64,000 nucleotides of DNA from assembly GCF_013394855.1 (NCBI RefSeq), contig NZ_JABMLK010000001.1, positions 1,755,501 to 1,819,500 of the forward strand. Reading direction: 5' to 3'. A model generated the notes under the pieces. It made no database searches and was not told the DNA's origin. It saw only the letters and a list, made by a program, of their open reading frames with translations. This document shows, piece after piece, positions 9,670-19,912 of the stretch (the stretch's first letter is position 1; every line of letters starts with the position of its first letter). The translations under genes were made by a program, and so were the position numbers. The DNA is from Limnobaculum xujianqingii. Lineage in GTDB: Bacteria > Pseudomonadota > Gammaproteobacteria > Enterobacterales > Enterobacteriaceae.

Positions 9670-12600
9670 TTAACCTAGCTGCTTGCGCGCATTACGGAAC
9701 AAGCGCATCCATGGACCATCTTCGCCCCACTCGGCAGGATGCCAGGAATTACTCACCGTACGGAAAACACGCTCAGGGTGAGGCATCATCAGAGTAATGC
9801 GTCCATCCCGGTTGGTAATAGCCGTGATTCCTTTTGGTGAACCATTCGGGTTAGCCGGATAGTTTTCGGTAACCTGACCAAAATTATCCACATAACGCAT
9901 AGAAACAAGTCCGGATTGATCTAACGCCGTCAGATGTTGTGCATCACGAACTTCAACCCGCCCTTCGCCATGAGAAACGACTATCGGCAGGCGCGAACCC
10001 TCCATCCCTTGCAACAGTAATGATGGGCTACGGGTCACTTCTACCAGACTAAAGCGCGCTTCAAAACGCTCTGACAGGTTGCGCACAAAACGCGGCCAAT
10101 GTTCAGATCCCGGAATCAACTCATTCAGATTAGACATCATCTGACAGCCATTACATACGCCAAGAGACAATGTATCCTGACGATTAAAGAAAGCATCAAA
10201 TTGGTCACGTACCCGATTATTGAACAGTACCGATTTAGCCCATCCTTCCCCGGCACCTAATACGTCACCATAAGAGAAGCCGCCACAAGCTACCAGCGTA
10301 TGGAAACCATCCAACTGAATGCTTCCCGACAATAAATCACTCATATGTACATCAACAGCATCAAAGCTTGCCCGATGGAAAGCAGCTGCCATCTCAACAT
10401 GAGAGTTCACCCCTTGCTCACGTAGTACCGCAACCCGAGGACGCGATTGTTTAGCAATGTAAGGGGCTGCAATATCATCTTTAGCATCAAAGCTCAGATT
10501 AACATTCAGACCCGGATCATTTGCCTGCTGTTTTGCCTGATGTTCCATATCAGCACAATCCGGGTTATCACGCAGGCGTTGCATCTGCCATGTTGTTTCA
10601 GCCCACCACATACGTAGTGTTTGACGGCTTTGCTTATACACTGGCTTCTCAGCGTAACGAATATCTATCTCATCGCCCGACACTGCACAACCAATATGGT
10701 GTACACAGTCAGTTAATCCGAATGATGACAGGCAAGCGTTCACTTCGGTCAACTTATCCTGAGAAACCTGAATAACAGCCCCCAGCTCTTCATTAAACAG
10801 AACGGATAACATATCGCTATCCAGTGATTGCAGATCGATCTTTAATCCACAATGACCAGCAAATGCCATTTCTGCCAGAGTCACCATCAATCCACCGTCA
10901 GAACGATCGTGATAAGCCAAAAGTGAACGACTGGCAACCAGAGCCTGGATAGCATTAAAGAACGCTGCCAGCTTATCTGCGTTATGTACGTCTGCCGGCT
11001 TATCACCCAATTGACGATATACCTGAGCTAATGCTGTCGCACCCAACCCATTTCGCCCTTCACCAAGATCGATAAGCAATAAAGCATTATCTTCTCCGGT
11101 ATGCAGTTGTGGAGTCACCGTACTACGTACATCCTCCACTCGGGCAAAAGCAGTAATCACCAGAGAAAGTGGTGACGTCATTTCAACCGTTTCACCTTCT
11201 TGCTGCCAACGAGTTTTCATTGACATCGAATCTTTGCCCACCGGAATAGTGATACCTAATGCAGGGCACAGCTCCTCTCCTACCGCTTTTACAGCAGCAT
11301 AAAGACCTGCGTCTTCGCCCGGATGACCGGCAGCAGCCATCCAGTTAGCAGAAAGCTTAATGCGTTTCAGTTCACCAATTTGAGTCGCGGCAATATTGGT
11401 TAACGCTTCTCCTACAGCCAGACGCGCTGAAGCGGAGAAATCCAGTAACGCAACCGGCGCTCGCTCACCCAGAGACATCGCTTCGCCATAATAGCTGTCA
11501 TAGCTGGCGGTAGTTACAGCACAATCCGCAACCGGAATTTGCCATGGGCCAACCATTTGATCGCGAGCAACCATACCGGTGACTGAACGGTCACCAATGG
11601 TAATCAGGAAGGTTTTTTCTGCTACCGTTGGCAAATGCAATACACGATTAACCGCTTCTTCCAGTGAAATATCTGCTTTCACCAGCGGTTGAGAGACTGA
11701 ATTTAATGTTTTGACATCCCGTACCATTTTTGGTGTTTTGCCCAGCAGAACATCTAACGGCAGGTCAATTGGATCGTTATCAAAATGACGATCGTGAAGG
11801 GTAAGCTGCTTTTCTTCTGTTGCTTCACCAATCACCGCATAAGGTGCACGTTCGCGACGGCACAGGCGATCAAATAACGCTAATTTTTCTGGCGCTACGG
11901 CCAGAACATAGCGTTCCTGAGATTCATTACACCAAACTTCCAATGGGCTCATTCCCGGCTCATCGTTAAGAATGTCGCGTAATTCAAACTTACCGCCACG
12001 ATTACCATCGCTGACTAATTCAGGCATCGCATTGGATAAACCACCAGCACCAACGTCATGAATAAACAGAATCGGGTTGTCATCGCCCAACTGCCAACAG
12101 CGATCAATCACTTCCTGGCAGCGGCGTTCCATCTCCGGGTTATCACGCTGTACCGATGCAAAATCCAAATCTGCATCAGACTGGCCCGAAGCCATTGAAG
12201 ATGCAGCACCACCACCAAGACCAATGTTCATCGCCGGGCCGCCCAACACGATTAGTTTGGCTCCAACGGTAATCTCACCCTTTTGTACGTGGTCGGCTCG
12301 AATGTTACCAATGCCGCCCGCTAACATAATTGGTTTATGGTAGCCACGCAGCTCAAGACCGTTATGGCTGTTCACCTGCTCTTCATAAGTACGGAAATAG
12401 CCTAATAATGCAGGGCGACCAAATTCGTTATTAAACGCAGCACCACCAAGCGGACCGTCGGTCATAATATCCAGCGCGGTAACGATACGATCTGGTTTAC
12501 CGAAATCTTGCTCCCATGGTTGTTCAAAACCAGGAATACGCAGGTTAGAAACTGAAAAACCAACCAGACCTGCTTTAGGTTTCGCACCACGCCCGGTTGC

Positions 12601-13557
12601 ACCCTCATCACGAATTTCACCGCCGGAGCCCGTGGCTGCTCCTGGCCACGGTGAAATAGCCGTTGGGTGGTTATGGGTTTCTACCTTCATCAGAATATGC
12701 GCGACTTCCTGATGGTAGTCATAAACACCACTGTCAGGTTTAGCAAAAAAGCGCCCAACTTCTGAGCCCTCCATGACGGCGGCATTATCTTTATAAGCAG
12801 ACAGAACGTAGTCCGGCGTCTGCTCATAGGTATTCTTAATCATTTTAAACAGCGATTTTGGCTGTGTTTTGCCATCAATCACCCAGTCAGCATTAAAGAT
12901 TTTATGCCGACAGTGCTCAGAGTTAGCCTGAGCAAACATATACAACTCAATATCGGTTGGATTGCGCTGCAAACCAGTAAAAGCATCCAGCAGATAGTCA
13001 ATTTCATCGGGTGCTAACGCCAGCCCTAGCTTTTCGTTAGCTTTCTCCAGCGCCTGACGACCTTCAGTGAGTACATCAATCACCACAAATGGAGCTGGCT
13101 GATGCTGGGAAAACAACGCTTGCGCTTGCTGAGGTTCAGTAAACACACATTCCATCATTCGATCGTGCAACAAACCGGACAAAATGTGCCATTGAGACTC
13201 AGAAAGATTTTCCGCCTGAATGTAATAGGCAATCCCCCGCTCTAAACGGTGGATCGATGATAACCCACAGTTATGTGCAATATCTGTCGCTTTTGATGCC
13301 CAGGGTGAAATGGTTCCCGGTCTTGGTGTCACCAGTAACAGACGCCCCTGTGGATCATGTTCTGCCAGTGATGGACCATATTTCAGCAACCGTTTTAACT
13401 TTGTCAGCTCATCATCTGACAATGGTGTGATCAAGTCCGCAAAGTGTACATATTCAGCATAAATAGCGCTGACCGGCAGTTGGAGGTCCTGACAAAGTGA
13501 CAGTAACTTATTGATACGAAAAGCAGATAACGCAGGAGAGCCACGCAAAATTTCCAT
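9670..13557 (-). CDS. purL: Phosphoribosylformylglycinamidine synthase
   Basis: This large FGAR amidotransferase performs the fourth step of purine synthesis with glutamine as nitrogen donor. ATG at 13557 ([15 protein letters not shown]) gives 1295 residues, exactly the E. coli length. The frame is open a further 21 codons upstream, but that part is the transcribed leader. Seen in order: PurS-like N-terminal region, two AIRS-type halves (the [15 protein letters not shown] region is the nucleotide site) and a C-terminal glutaminase domain with the nucleophile in [10 protein letters not shown] and a late His-Pro-Glu (MMPHPERVF). A PurR box lies upstream. Confidence 0.97.
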   Translation of the reverse strand: MEILRGSPALSAFRINKLLSLCQDLQLPVSAIYAEYVHFADLITPLSDDELTKLKRLLKYGPSLAEHDPQGRLLLVTPRPGTISPWASKATDIAHNCGLSSIHRLERGIAYYIQAENLSESQWHILSGLLHDRMMECVFTEPQQAQALFSQHQPAPFVVIDVLTEGRQALEKANEKLGLALAPDEIDYLLDAFTGLQRNPTDIELYMFAQANSEHCRHKIFNADWVIDGKTQPKSLFKMIKNTYEQTPDYVLSAYKDNAAVMEGSEVGRFFAKPDSGVYDYHQEVAHILMKVETHNHPTAISPWPGAATGSGGEIRDEGATGRGAKPKAGLVGFSVSNLRIPGFEQPWEQDFGKPDRIVTALDIMTDGPLGGAAFNNEFGRPALLGYFRTYEEQVNSHNGLELRGYHKPIMLAGGIGNIRADHVQKGEITVGAKLIVLGGPAMNIGLGGGAASSMASGQSDADLDFASVQRDNPEMERRCQEVIDRCWQLGDDNPILFIHDVGAGGLSNAMPELVSDGNRGGKFELRDILNDEPGMSPLEVWCNESQERYVLAVAPEKLALFDRLCRRERAPYAVIGEATEEKQLTLHDRHFDNDPIDLPLDVLLGKTPKMVRDVKTLNSVSQPLVKADISLEEAVNRVLHLPTVAEKTFLITIGDRSVTGMVARDQMVGPWQIPVADCAVTTASYDSYYGEAMSLGERAPVALLDFSASARLAVGEALTNIAATQIGELKRIKLSANWMAAAGHPGEDAGLYAAVKAVGEELCPALGITIPVGKDSMSMKTRWQQEGETVEMTSPLSLVITAFARVEDVRSTVTPQLHTGEDNALLLIDLGEGRNGLGATALAQVYRQLGDKPADVHNADKLAAFFNAIQALVASRSLLAYHDRSDGGLMVTLAEMAFAGHCGLKIDLQSLDSDMLSVLFNEELGAVIQVSQDKLTEVNACLSSFGLTDCVHHIGCAVSGDEIDIRYAEKPVYKQSRQTLRMWWAETTWQMQRLRDNPDCADMEHQAKQQANDPGLNVNLSFDAKDDIAAPYIAKQSRPRVAVLREQGVNSHVEMAAAFHRASFDAVDVHMSDLLSGSIQLDGFHTLVACGGFSYGDVLGAGEGWAKSVLFNNRVRDQFDAFFNRQDTLSLGVCNGCQMMSNLNELIPGSEHWPRFVRNLSERFEARFSLVEVTRSPSLLLQGMEGSRLPIVVSHGEGRVEVRDAQHLTALDQSGLVSMRYVDNFGQVTENYPANPNGSPKGITAITNRDGRITLMMPHPERVFRTVSNSWHPAEWGEDGPWMRLFRNARKQLG

Positions 13558-13578
13558 AGTAGAATTTCTCTGGTCTAA

Positions 13579-13663
13579 AGAGGCCATCACAATAGGTACT
13601 TTAATCGCAATCGGTTTCAAATTTAGTAAAACCCCCGAAAAACCGCCTATTGTGATGACCTCT
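13579..13663 (-). promoter_or_regulatory. Long inverted repeat in purL leader
   Basis: AGAGGCCATCACAATAGG (13579-13596) and CCTATTGTGATGACCTCT (13646-13663) are complementary at 17 of 18 positions, separated by 49 nt. In the purL mRNA they would form a long stem ending about 20 nt before the start codon, close to the ribosome site. A regulatory role is inferred only from stability and position. Confidence 0.55.
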
Positions 13664-13713
13664 AAGGCTTAAGCGGAAAAAACTGTGCCTATTATAGAGA
13701 ATCAAACTCAATG

Positions 13714-13729
13714 ACGAAACCGTTTGCGT
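13714..13729. promoter_or_regulatory. PurR operator of purL
   Basis: Minus-strand ACGCAAACGGTTTCGT matches the PurR consensus ACGCAAACGTTTNCNT with one central difference. It lies about 157 bp upstream of the purL start, in the promoter region. PurR control of purL is established in E. coli. Confidence 0.75.
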
Positions 13730-13982
13730 AGCTATTATTTTTCGCCTGAATAACGAGTCCGATGAAACATAGTATTTGCTATGTTGTCTTTAGTTAAGCA
13801 AAATGCCTGTCTATAAATTCAGGCTTATCCTTTTCCTGATACAAATTAACCGAGAATTCCATTTATTATCAAACGATAAGCAGCTATACGAGATAACCCA
13901 AACTAGAGTGATTTCAAAGCCCATGAATGTTTAACTCTATTCGTATTCAGCAAAAAAATTCACCTGATTTAGAGAACCATAT

Positions 13983-15476
13983 TTGAAGCCATTAAAGATT
14001 AACTATCTGTTTATTGGTGTTGTTACCCTGCTACTGGCTTTAGCCATGTGGCCAACGCTGCAATGGCGCGGCGATAACAGCACTCAATTACAGAAAATTA
14101 AGCAACGAGGCGTGCTCAATGTTGCCACTCTCAACGTTACTCCCTACTACTATCAAAGTAGCACCGGGATTGACGGTCTTGACTATGAGCTGGCGAAACA
14201 GTTTGCCGACTATCTTGGTGTTAAATTAAATATTGAAACTGAGCATAACGTTACCAGCCTGTTTACTCAGTTAGAAAATGGTGATGCCGATATGCTGGCT
14301 GCCGGGCTTATCTTTAACCCTGAGCGCATGAAAAACCTGAATGTTGGCCCTGCCTACTATTCGGTTTCACAACAGTTGGTTTATCGCCAAAATACGCCTA
14401 AGCCTCAATCACTGGCCAATATTAAAGGTAAATTAACGGTCGTAGCGGGTGCAGCCAGTATTTCTACATTGCATCAGCTTAAAAAAAGTAAATATCCAAA
14501 CCTCAATTGGGATGCTACACCCTCTGACTCTTCTGTCGATCTGTTAAAACAGGTAGCTGATGGAAAACTGGATTACACCATTGCGGATTCGGTCACTATC
14601 GCTATGATTCAGCGGATTTATCCTAATCTGGCTGTTGCTTTCGATGTCACGGAAGAAGAGCCGGTGATGTGGTACGTGCGTAAAACTGAGGATAATAGCC
14701 TGGATGCCGCCATGCTGAACTTCTTCAATCAAATTAATGAAGATGGCACTCTGGCAAAACTGGAAGAGAAATATCTGGGACATGTTGGTGAATTTGACTA
14801 TGTCGACACCAAAACCTTTCTAAACGCTATTGATAATACGCTTCCTGGTCTGAAGCCGCTGTTTGAGAAATATGCAAAAGGGATCGACTGGCGTCTGGCC
14901 GCAGCCATTGCCTATCAGGAATCACACTGGAACCCAACTGCAACCTCAGCGACCGGCGTACGCGGTATTATGATGCTGACCCGTAATACGGCTGATTCAT
15001 TAGGTGTTACCGATCGTCTGGATCCAGAGCAAAGCATTCGTGGAGGGTTAACTTATTTAGAGCAACTGATGGCAAAAATTCCGGATAGCGTTCCCGAAGA
15101 GGAAAAAATCTGGTTTGCCCTGATTGCTTATAATATGGGATATGCCCATATGCTGGATGCCAGAAGTCTGACAGCCCAACAGGGTGGAAATCCGGACAGT
15201 TGGGTAGATGTTAAAAAGCGTCTGACCATGCTCACGCAAAAGCAATATTACAGTAAAACCCGTTATGGCTATGCACGTGGTTATCAGGCTTATCAATTTG
15301 TTGAGAATATTCGACGTTATCAACTTAGTCTGGAAGGTTACCTGCAGGAAAAAGATCGTCAGTTGGCTAAAGCCCAACAAACTGCAGCACAGGACGCCGA
15401 ACTGGGTAAGTCTTACCCTGCAATTAAACCTAATCAATTTCAACTCAGGCAGCCAATACCTCAAGAGCAAAACTAA
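13983..15476 (+). CDS. mltF: Membrane-bound lytic transglycosylase F
   Basis: MltF cleaves peptidoglycan to anhydromuropeptides at the inner face of the outer membrane. The 497 residues begin at a TTG ([11 protein letters not shown] follows) that aligns with the E. coli start. A signal/anchor segment (about 8-26) is followed by a solute-binding-like regulatory domain (about 40-265) and a lysozyme-like domain with catalytic Glu313 in AYQESHW. No ATG start is available near this position. It is divergent from purL and convergent with tadA. Confidence 0.95.
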   Translation: MKPLKINYLFIGVVTLLLALAMWPTLQWRGDNSTQLQKIKQRGVLNVATLNVTPYYYQSSTGIDGLDYELAKQFADYLGVKLNIETEHNVTSLFTQLENGDADMLAAGLIFNPERMKNLNVGPAYYSVSQQLVYRQNTPKPQSLANIKGKLTVVAGAASISTLHQLKKSKYPNLNWDATPSDSSVDLLKQVADGKLDYTIADSVTIAMIQRIYPNLAVAFDVTEEEPVMWYVRKTEDNSLDAAMLNFFNQINEDGTLAKLEEKYLGHVGEFDYVDTKTFLNAIDNTLPGLKPLFEKYAKGIDWRLAAAIAYQESHWNPTATSATGVRGIMMLTRNTADSLGVTDRLDPEQSIRGGLTYLEQLMAKIPDSVPEEEKIWFALIAYNMGYAHMLDARSLTAQQGGNPDSWVDVKKRLTMLTQKQYYSKTRYGYARGYQAYQFVENIRRYQLSLEGYLQEKDRQLAKAQQTAAQDAELGKSYPAIKPNQFQLRQPIPQEQN

Positions 15477-15491
15477 AAGTTGATGTGGTAA

Positions 15492-15998
<507 letters not shown>

Positions 15999-16042
15999 TT
16001 ACTCTACTTTTTATATTAATCACTACCATCGGTTAGCGATGG

Positions 16043-16684
16043 CTACTCCAGCTCTTTAAGATTACCCTGCTCATCAACCCGCCAGCGATGCTGGCAGCAG
16101 GCAAGCACCGGATCGTCCTGAATACTGTCGCTGTAACCACTGTATAATGACAGCGGTTTGCCCAAACGTTGCTCCAGTTCAACAACTTTTTGTTTGCCTA
16201 AACAGCGCATATCAATAACCCAACCGCCGTAGCGACTAACCATTTGACTACCAATCAGATTAACTTTTCCCAGAAAGAAAGAATCAGCATACGCCTCTTC
16301 AACCAGGCGCTGAGGTGAACCCGTCAGTAACCATACTTGAGTGTTCTCATCATTCAAATACTCCGCCAGACGCCCCTGAACAACTGGAAAAGGAACCACA
16401 TCCTGCCGGAAATTTTGAATAAACTGCTGTTCCAGCCATTTCAAGCGTGCTTCATTCTGACCTGCAGTGATTGCCCACAGCATTAGACTCATTGGCCAAC
16501 GGCTATTTCGCCCATTAATCAGTAATCCTAAAACAATCACGGGTAACAGAGGTATAAGGATAATCAGATTAGCGGGTAAGCGGCGAATCATATAGCGGAT
16601 AAAGCAACCAAACAGATCCTGTTGATGCAATGTTCCATCCAGATCGAAAAACACATTCCTTTTTTGCGATTGATGCTCTGACAC
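16043..16684 (-). CDS. pgpC: Phosphatidylglycerophosphatase C (YfhB)
   Basis: This inner-membrane HAD-type phosphatase removes phosphate from phosphatidylglycerophosphate in phospholipid synthesis. The HAD motif FFDLDGTLH lies near the N-terminus, a hydrophobic segment follows (LIILIPLLPVIVLGLLI) and LLTGSPQ is motif II. I choose GTG at 16684 (VSEHQSQKRNVFFDLDG) because AGGAG lies just upstream and the resulting length matches E. coli PgpC. The longer frame from 16756 adds 24 residues with no family counterpart. Confidence 0.9.
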   Translation of the reverse strand: MSEHQSQKRNVFFDLDGTLHQQDLFGCFIRYMIRRLPANLIILIPLLPVIVLGLLINGRNSRWPMSLMLWAITAGQNEARLKWLEQQFIQNFRQDVVPFPVVQGRLAEYLNDENTQVWLLTGSPQRLVEEAYADSFFLGKVNLIGSQMVSRYGGWVIDMRCLGKQKVVELEQRLGKPLSLYSGYSDSIQDDPVLACCQHRWRVDEQGNLKELE

Positions 16685-16884
16685 TCTGACTCCTGAAGAA
16701 TTTTCTGTCTGAAGCCTGCTGTTAGTATTGGCTAATATCCGGCTATTCAGCGGCATATATAACCAGTATACCGTTTATTACTGTTTTTATCGCAGGGAAA
16801 AGGAATACCCATTGTGAAGATGCGGTATTCGCTATCCTTACCATCCTTGATATAGTTAGTGAATACCATTAGGAGATTTATCTT

Positions 16885-17688
16885 ATGACCAGAATTCATT
16901 ATGCACATGCCCATAAGACCTATACACCGGGTCTGGAAATGATGTCTCTGGTTTCAAACAGTACATTTCCCCGCCACTTTCATGGGTTATTCGGTATTGG
17001 CATGATTAGAAGCGGAGGCCACCGCTCATGGAGTGGCATAGGCCAGATTCAAGCTCTCCCCGGAGATTTGATTACGGTTAACCCTGGAGAAATACACGAT
17101 GGAATGTCAATTGGCAGCCATGTGAGGCAGTGGGATATGTTCTATTTTGATCCTATCTTTGTCGCCAATACGCTAGCAGACGAATCTGACAGATATAGCG
17201 AAATTACTCTCCCGGCGCTGAATGATATCCGATTTGCCAGGATATTTTCAGCGTTCTGCAACGTTATTAACACCAAAACTCCGGACATGATGGCAATAGA
17301 AGAGATGAACCAGTTGCTGTTGCACTACACTTTTAGCCATTATGGAACCAGACGCTATCAGCCTGTTACTCATTCTCCGGCAGTTACTTTAGCGCGACAA
17401 CGTCTTGATGATGCTCCTGAACAACCGGTTTCACTTCAGGAATTAGCACACCTTACTAACCTAAGTCGTTTCCAGCTATTGCGTGGATTCGCCAAAGAAG
17501 TGGGATTACCTCCACACGCTTATTTGCTTCAACAACGCGTTCATTTAGCCCGCAAATTACTGGCAACCAATAAAAGCCTCAGCGATACAGCTCTTGAGGC
17601 TGGCTTTGCCGATCAAAGCCATATGACCCGCGCTTTTACCCGTTTATTAGGAATCACTCCGGGTCGCTTACGCCAGTCACTTATCTGA
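16885..17688 (+). CDS. AraC-family transcriptional regulator
   Basis: The 267-residue protein has an N-terminal cupin-like sensor part (about 10-150, with HFHGLFGIG and PGEIHDG) and a C-terminal pair of helix-turn-helix motifs (about 170-265; SLQELAHLTNLSRFQLLRGF and SDTALEAGFADQSHMTRAF). AGGAGA precedes the ATG. It is 90 bp upstream of a LysE-family exporter gene in the same direction, a common pairing in which the regulator controls the exporter. The ligand is unknown. E. coli has the RpiR-type yfhH at about this place instead. Confidence 0.88.
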   Translation: MTRIHYAHAHKTYTPGLEMMSLVSNSTFPRHFHGLFGIGMIRSGGHRSWSGIGQIQALPGDLITVNPGEIHDGMSIGSHVRQWDMFYFDPIFVANTLADESDRYSEITLPALNDIRFARIFSAFCNVINTKTPDMMAIEEMNQLLLHYTFSHYGTRRYQPVTHSPAVTLARQRLDDAPEQPVSLQELAHLTNLSRFQLLRGFAKEVGLPPHAYLLQQRVHLARKLLATNKSLSDTALEAGFADQSHMTRAFTRLLGITPGRLRQSLI

Positions 17689-17778
17689 TAGCTTTCTGCA
17701 ATTTCGTTCAAGACACCTCCCGGTCCATTCTGCCATCTTCAGCATCAAATAAACGTCTTACCTGATTCAGGAGAAAAA

Positions 17779-18489
17779 ATGAGTGCTGAATTTCTAATAA
17801 CGGCTCTGGTCATTGCCATTTTACCGGGTGCTGGTGTTTTTTATACTTTAGCCTGTGGATTGTCTGGCGGTCATAAGGCAAGCTTTGCGGCTTCATTTGG
17901 AGGTACACTGGGTATTGTTCCCCATATGCTGGCTGCTATTTCTGGCTTAGCTATTATTTTACATACCCATAGCTATCTTTTTGAGGTATTAAAATATGCC
18001 GGAGTGGTCTATTTAATCGTGATGGCATGGAATATGTTGAAATCCAAAGGTTCTTTTACTATTGAACTGAATAGCCCTCCATCATCCTCGCGAAAAATTA
18101 TCGTTTCTGGCGTATTACTAAATATTTTAAACCCAAAATTAACGCTATTTTTCTTTGCCCTCTTACCACAGTTTATCGACCCGAATGATAATGATTATTT
18201 ACAGGAAATGATGGCTATGAGTACGGTATTTATGCTGATTACCTTTATTGTATTTATTATTTATGGCCTGTTTGCTTCGGGCATTAGAGGTTATATGAGG
18301 TTATATCGCCACTCGTCCACATCTCATAGAAATAATGAGACGCAGCTTTGCCGGGATATTTTTACTGTTGGCAATAAAACTGGCTATCACCCCCAGATAA
18401 ATGATGCTTTAGCTGCAACCATCATTGGAACTGAGCTGCATGGATGGCTCAGTTCCAATTTGCTCTACACTATGGTTATTGGGCTATAA
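17779..18489 (+). pseudogene. LysE-family amino-acid exporter, frameshifted near 3' end
   Basis: The protein is a hydrophobic LysE/RhtB-type exporter with about five membrane segments and the conserved N-terminal segment ending LPGAGVFYTLACGLSGG. After residue about 170 the reading frame becomes atypical (RLYRHSSTSHRNN…). The cause is visible: GAGGTTATAT occurs twice in tandem (18287-18296 and 18297-18306). Removing one copy restores a normal ending, …IEIMRRSFAGIFLLLAIK…, with a stop at 18398-18400 and a family-typical length near 204 residues. As it stands the product has 236 residues with a foreign tail. The first five-sixths are intact, so partial function cannot be excluded. Confidence 0.85.
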
Positions 18490-18497
18490 CCAGTTTT

Positions 18498-18530
18498 ATG
18501 CTACAGTGCGCGGCATTCATCTCCCCCCTG
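18498..18530 (-). pseudogene. Remnant of an integrase 5' end
   Basis: Minus-strand ATGCCGCGCACTGTA (from 18516) encodes MPRTV, the same five codons that open the prophage integrase at 59750, and then runs to a stop. The identical 14 bp ACAGTGCGCGGCAT is followed on both sides by a similar C-rich stretch. It sits on the host side of the left attachment site, in the orientation and order seen at the right end (integrase start, then the yfhL 5' end). I read it as the scar of an earlier related element. Confidence 0.55.
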
Positions 18531-18601
18531 CATTGACAGGCCCCGATCAACTACATTTTTAGTTAACCGAAATGGATAGCATCTTTAGGTAATGTATTAA
18601 A

Positions 18602-18648
18602 ATGGCTTTACTCATTACAAAGCGCTGTATCAACTGTGATATGTGCGA
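18602..18648 (+). other. attL with displaced native yfhL 5' end
   Basis: This stretch encodes MALLITKRCINCDMCE and then diverges into phage sequence and a stop. It matches the first 16 codons of the intact yfhL at 59966. The 14 bp TGTGATATGTGCGA (18635-18648) are identical to 59999-60012, and both lie exactly 33 bp after the ATG. This is the host half of the attachment site, where the prophage separated yfhL from its original start. Confidence 0.85.
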
Positions 18649-18666
18649 GCATGGGTATTTTTTTAT

Positions 18667-18734
18667 TTAAAAACATATAGTTATTTCCATGTGTTATAAG
18701 CTGCAAGCAACACAATTCAACTATATGTTTTTAA
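18667..18734. repeat. Perfect 16-bp inverted repeat next to attL
   Basis: TTAAAAACATATAGTT (18667-18682) and AACTATATGTTTTTAA (18719-18734) are perfectly complementary, with a 36-nt spacer. They lie 19-86 bp inside the left end. There is no following U-tract. Candidate roles are integrase arm-type or excisionase binding sites, or a cruciform. Confidence 0.7.
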
Positions 18735-18831
18735 GTAATACGCTCCGTAACACAAAAAAACCTCACCCCCTATATTCAAACCGCTTGACAAAAAACAATA
18801 AACCCGAAGGTGTAAAAAATTACAAGATTAT

Positions 18832-18861
18832 TTGACAATCGATTTAAATATCGCCTATGCT
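18832..18861 (+). promoter_or_regulatory. Promoter of the antirepressor leader
   Basis: TTGACA at 18832-18837 and TATGCT at 18856-18861 are separated by 18 bp. Initiation would fall near 18868, exactly where the first leader repeat begins. Confidence 0.6.
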
Positions 18862-18867
18862 GATCGG

Positions 18868-19082
18868 ACTAGAAATTCACAAGCGGTCATACCGCACCCG
18901 ATAGTTTTGCGGCTTTTTTATGCCTGAAAGTCAGGTATACTATCGCTCCTACGTCGGGTGGAGAGGCGTAATACAATACCCGTAAGGGGAATATGCCCGG
19001 AGCGTCTTGTGAAGCTCTAGTTGACACCCGGCACCCAACTACTAATTGGGTGAGGTAACTAAAATTCACAAGAGGTCAGACT
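18868..19082 (+). ncRNA. Structured P4/C4-like leader RNA of the antirepressor
   Basis: The leader carries two direct repeats, ACTAGAAATTCACAAG (18868-18883) and ACTAAAATTCACAAG (19058-19072). The second overlaps the ribosome site of the antirepressor. Between them CTTGTGAA (19006-19013), inside a longer match that includes TCTAGT (19016-19021), is complementary to both, so only one pairing can form at a time. Inside are a GC hairpin followed by six U (18892-18919), a CCTGA/TCAGG hairpin (18923-18935) and a CACCCAA/TTGGGTG hairpin (19032-19052). This resembles the seqA-seqB-seqC design of phage P4 immunity and the C4 RNA of P1/P7. An unstarted frame here (…HTAPDSFAAFLCLK…) looks like the Ash/Icd leader ORFs. 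Identity with either Rfam family is not proven. Confidence 0.55.
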
Positions 19083-19844
19083 ATGGCTATTAAAATTTTC
19101 AAATTCCATAATCACCCATTAAAAGCCCACTACATAGATAACCAAATTTGGTTTGAATCAGCCGATATTGCTAAAGCATTAGGCTATTCAAATCCTAAAG
19201 CAGTAACAGGCCTTTATGCCCGCTATAAAAAGGAATTTGAAGGGGGTATGTCCAAGGTACTTGATTCGAGTACCTCGGCGAATTTAAAGGCTCGCAAGCG
19301 TATTTTCTCCCTTCGCGGTGTTCATCTAATAGCAATGTTTGCTCGGACTCCCGTAGCCGAAGATTTTCGCAAATGGGTCTTAGACCTACTCGACAAAGAG
19401 GTTAAGCCTACCGTCAAAAGCAGAGGGCCTTACAAGAACAGAAAATCCGAATTACCTTGCGGTGTTTATCATCACCAGAGCAAATATAATCCCTATCGTG
19501 CTTATGCATGGAATGGCGAAAGCACTGTTTATGTTGGCTGCTTCCCTACAGTAGACGATGCTGTTGCTGCCATAGAACATTTTCGCACTACTGCGACAGT
19601 TCAGCGGCTTCCGGCAAGCGAGATAAACATCACCGGTTTAGTACCACACACTAAAGACCTATCTACCAACGCTGCGGTATCCGCGGACGGTACCCACCTT
19701 ATAGCGCCTAGTGATATGGTCGATCATTTTGCGGTATTGTTGGAAGCTGCGCAGTTTTTAGCGTGCTACAAACATGGAAAAGATCTCGCATGGGAATTGG
19801 TCGCCTTTACCCAAGAAACGGCTAAGGGTTCAGCCTCACTATAA
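19083..19844 (+). CDS. BRO-N family phage antirepressor with AP2-like domain
   Basis: A 253-residue protein. Residues about 1-110 form a BRO-N domain (IWFESADIAKALGYSNPKAV, SLRGVHLIAMFARTP, FRKWVLDLLD), the DNA- or repressor-binding part of many phage antirepressors. Residues about 125-165 (GVYHHQSKYNPYRAYAW…YVGCFPTVDDAVAA) look like an AP2-type DNA-binding fold. The C-terminal part is unassigned. AGAGGT precedes the ATG and is part of the leader repeat. It stands alone on the plus strand at the far left end, separate from CI, which resembles the immI position of P22-type phages. The likely role is inactivation of a repressor. Confidence 0.75.
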   Translation: MAIKIFKFHNHPLKAHYIDNQIWFESADIAKALGYSNPKAVTGLYARYKKEFEGGMSKVLDSSTSANLKARKRIFSLRGVHLIAMFARTPVAEDFRKWVLDLLDKEVKPTVKSRGPYKNRKSELPCGVYHHQSKYNPYRAYAWNGESTVYVGCFPTVDDAVAAIEHFRTTATVQRLPASEINITGLVPHTKDLSTNAAVSADGTHLIAPSDMVDHFAVLLEAAQFLACYKHGKDLAWELVAFTQETAKGSASL

Positions 19845-19855
19845 CTTAGCAAGTA

Positions 19856-19875
19856 TAGCCCGTTTCGGCGGGCTA
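19856..19875 (+). terminator. Hairpin after the antirepressor gene
   Basis: TAGCCCG and CGGGCTA form a 7-bp stem with a 6-nt loop, 12 bp after the antirepressor stop. The U-tract is short, so this is at best a weak terminator before the Mig-14-like gene. Confidence 0.4.
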
Positions 19876-19912
19876 TTAACCACAGCTACAATCAGCGGGT
19901 ACTACCGAGATA

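Noticed and set aside
13558-13620. 21-codon N-terminal extension of PurL
   Set aside because: It falls in the leader inverted repeat; the ATG at 13557 gives the exact family length.
18600-18650. tRNA gene as integration site
   Set aside because: No tRNA-like fold; the duplicated sequence is coding DNA of yfhL.
18887-19069. 60-codon minus-strand frame
   Set aside because: It lies antisense to the structured antirepressor leader and reflects its hairpins. No ribosome site or recognisable domain.
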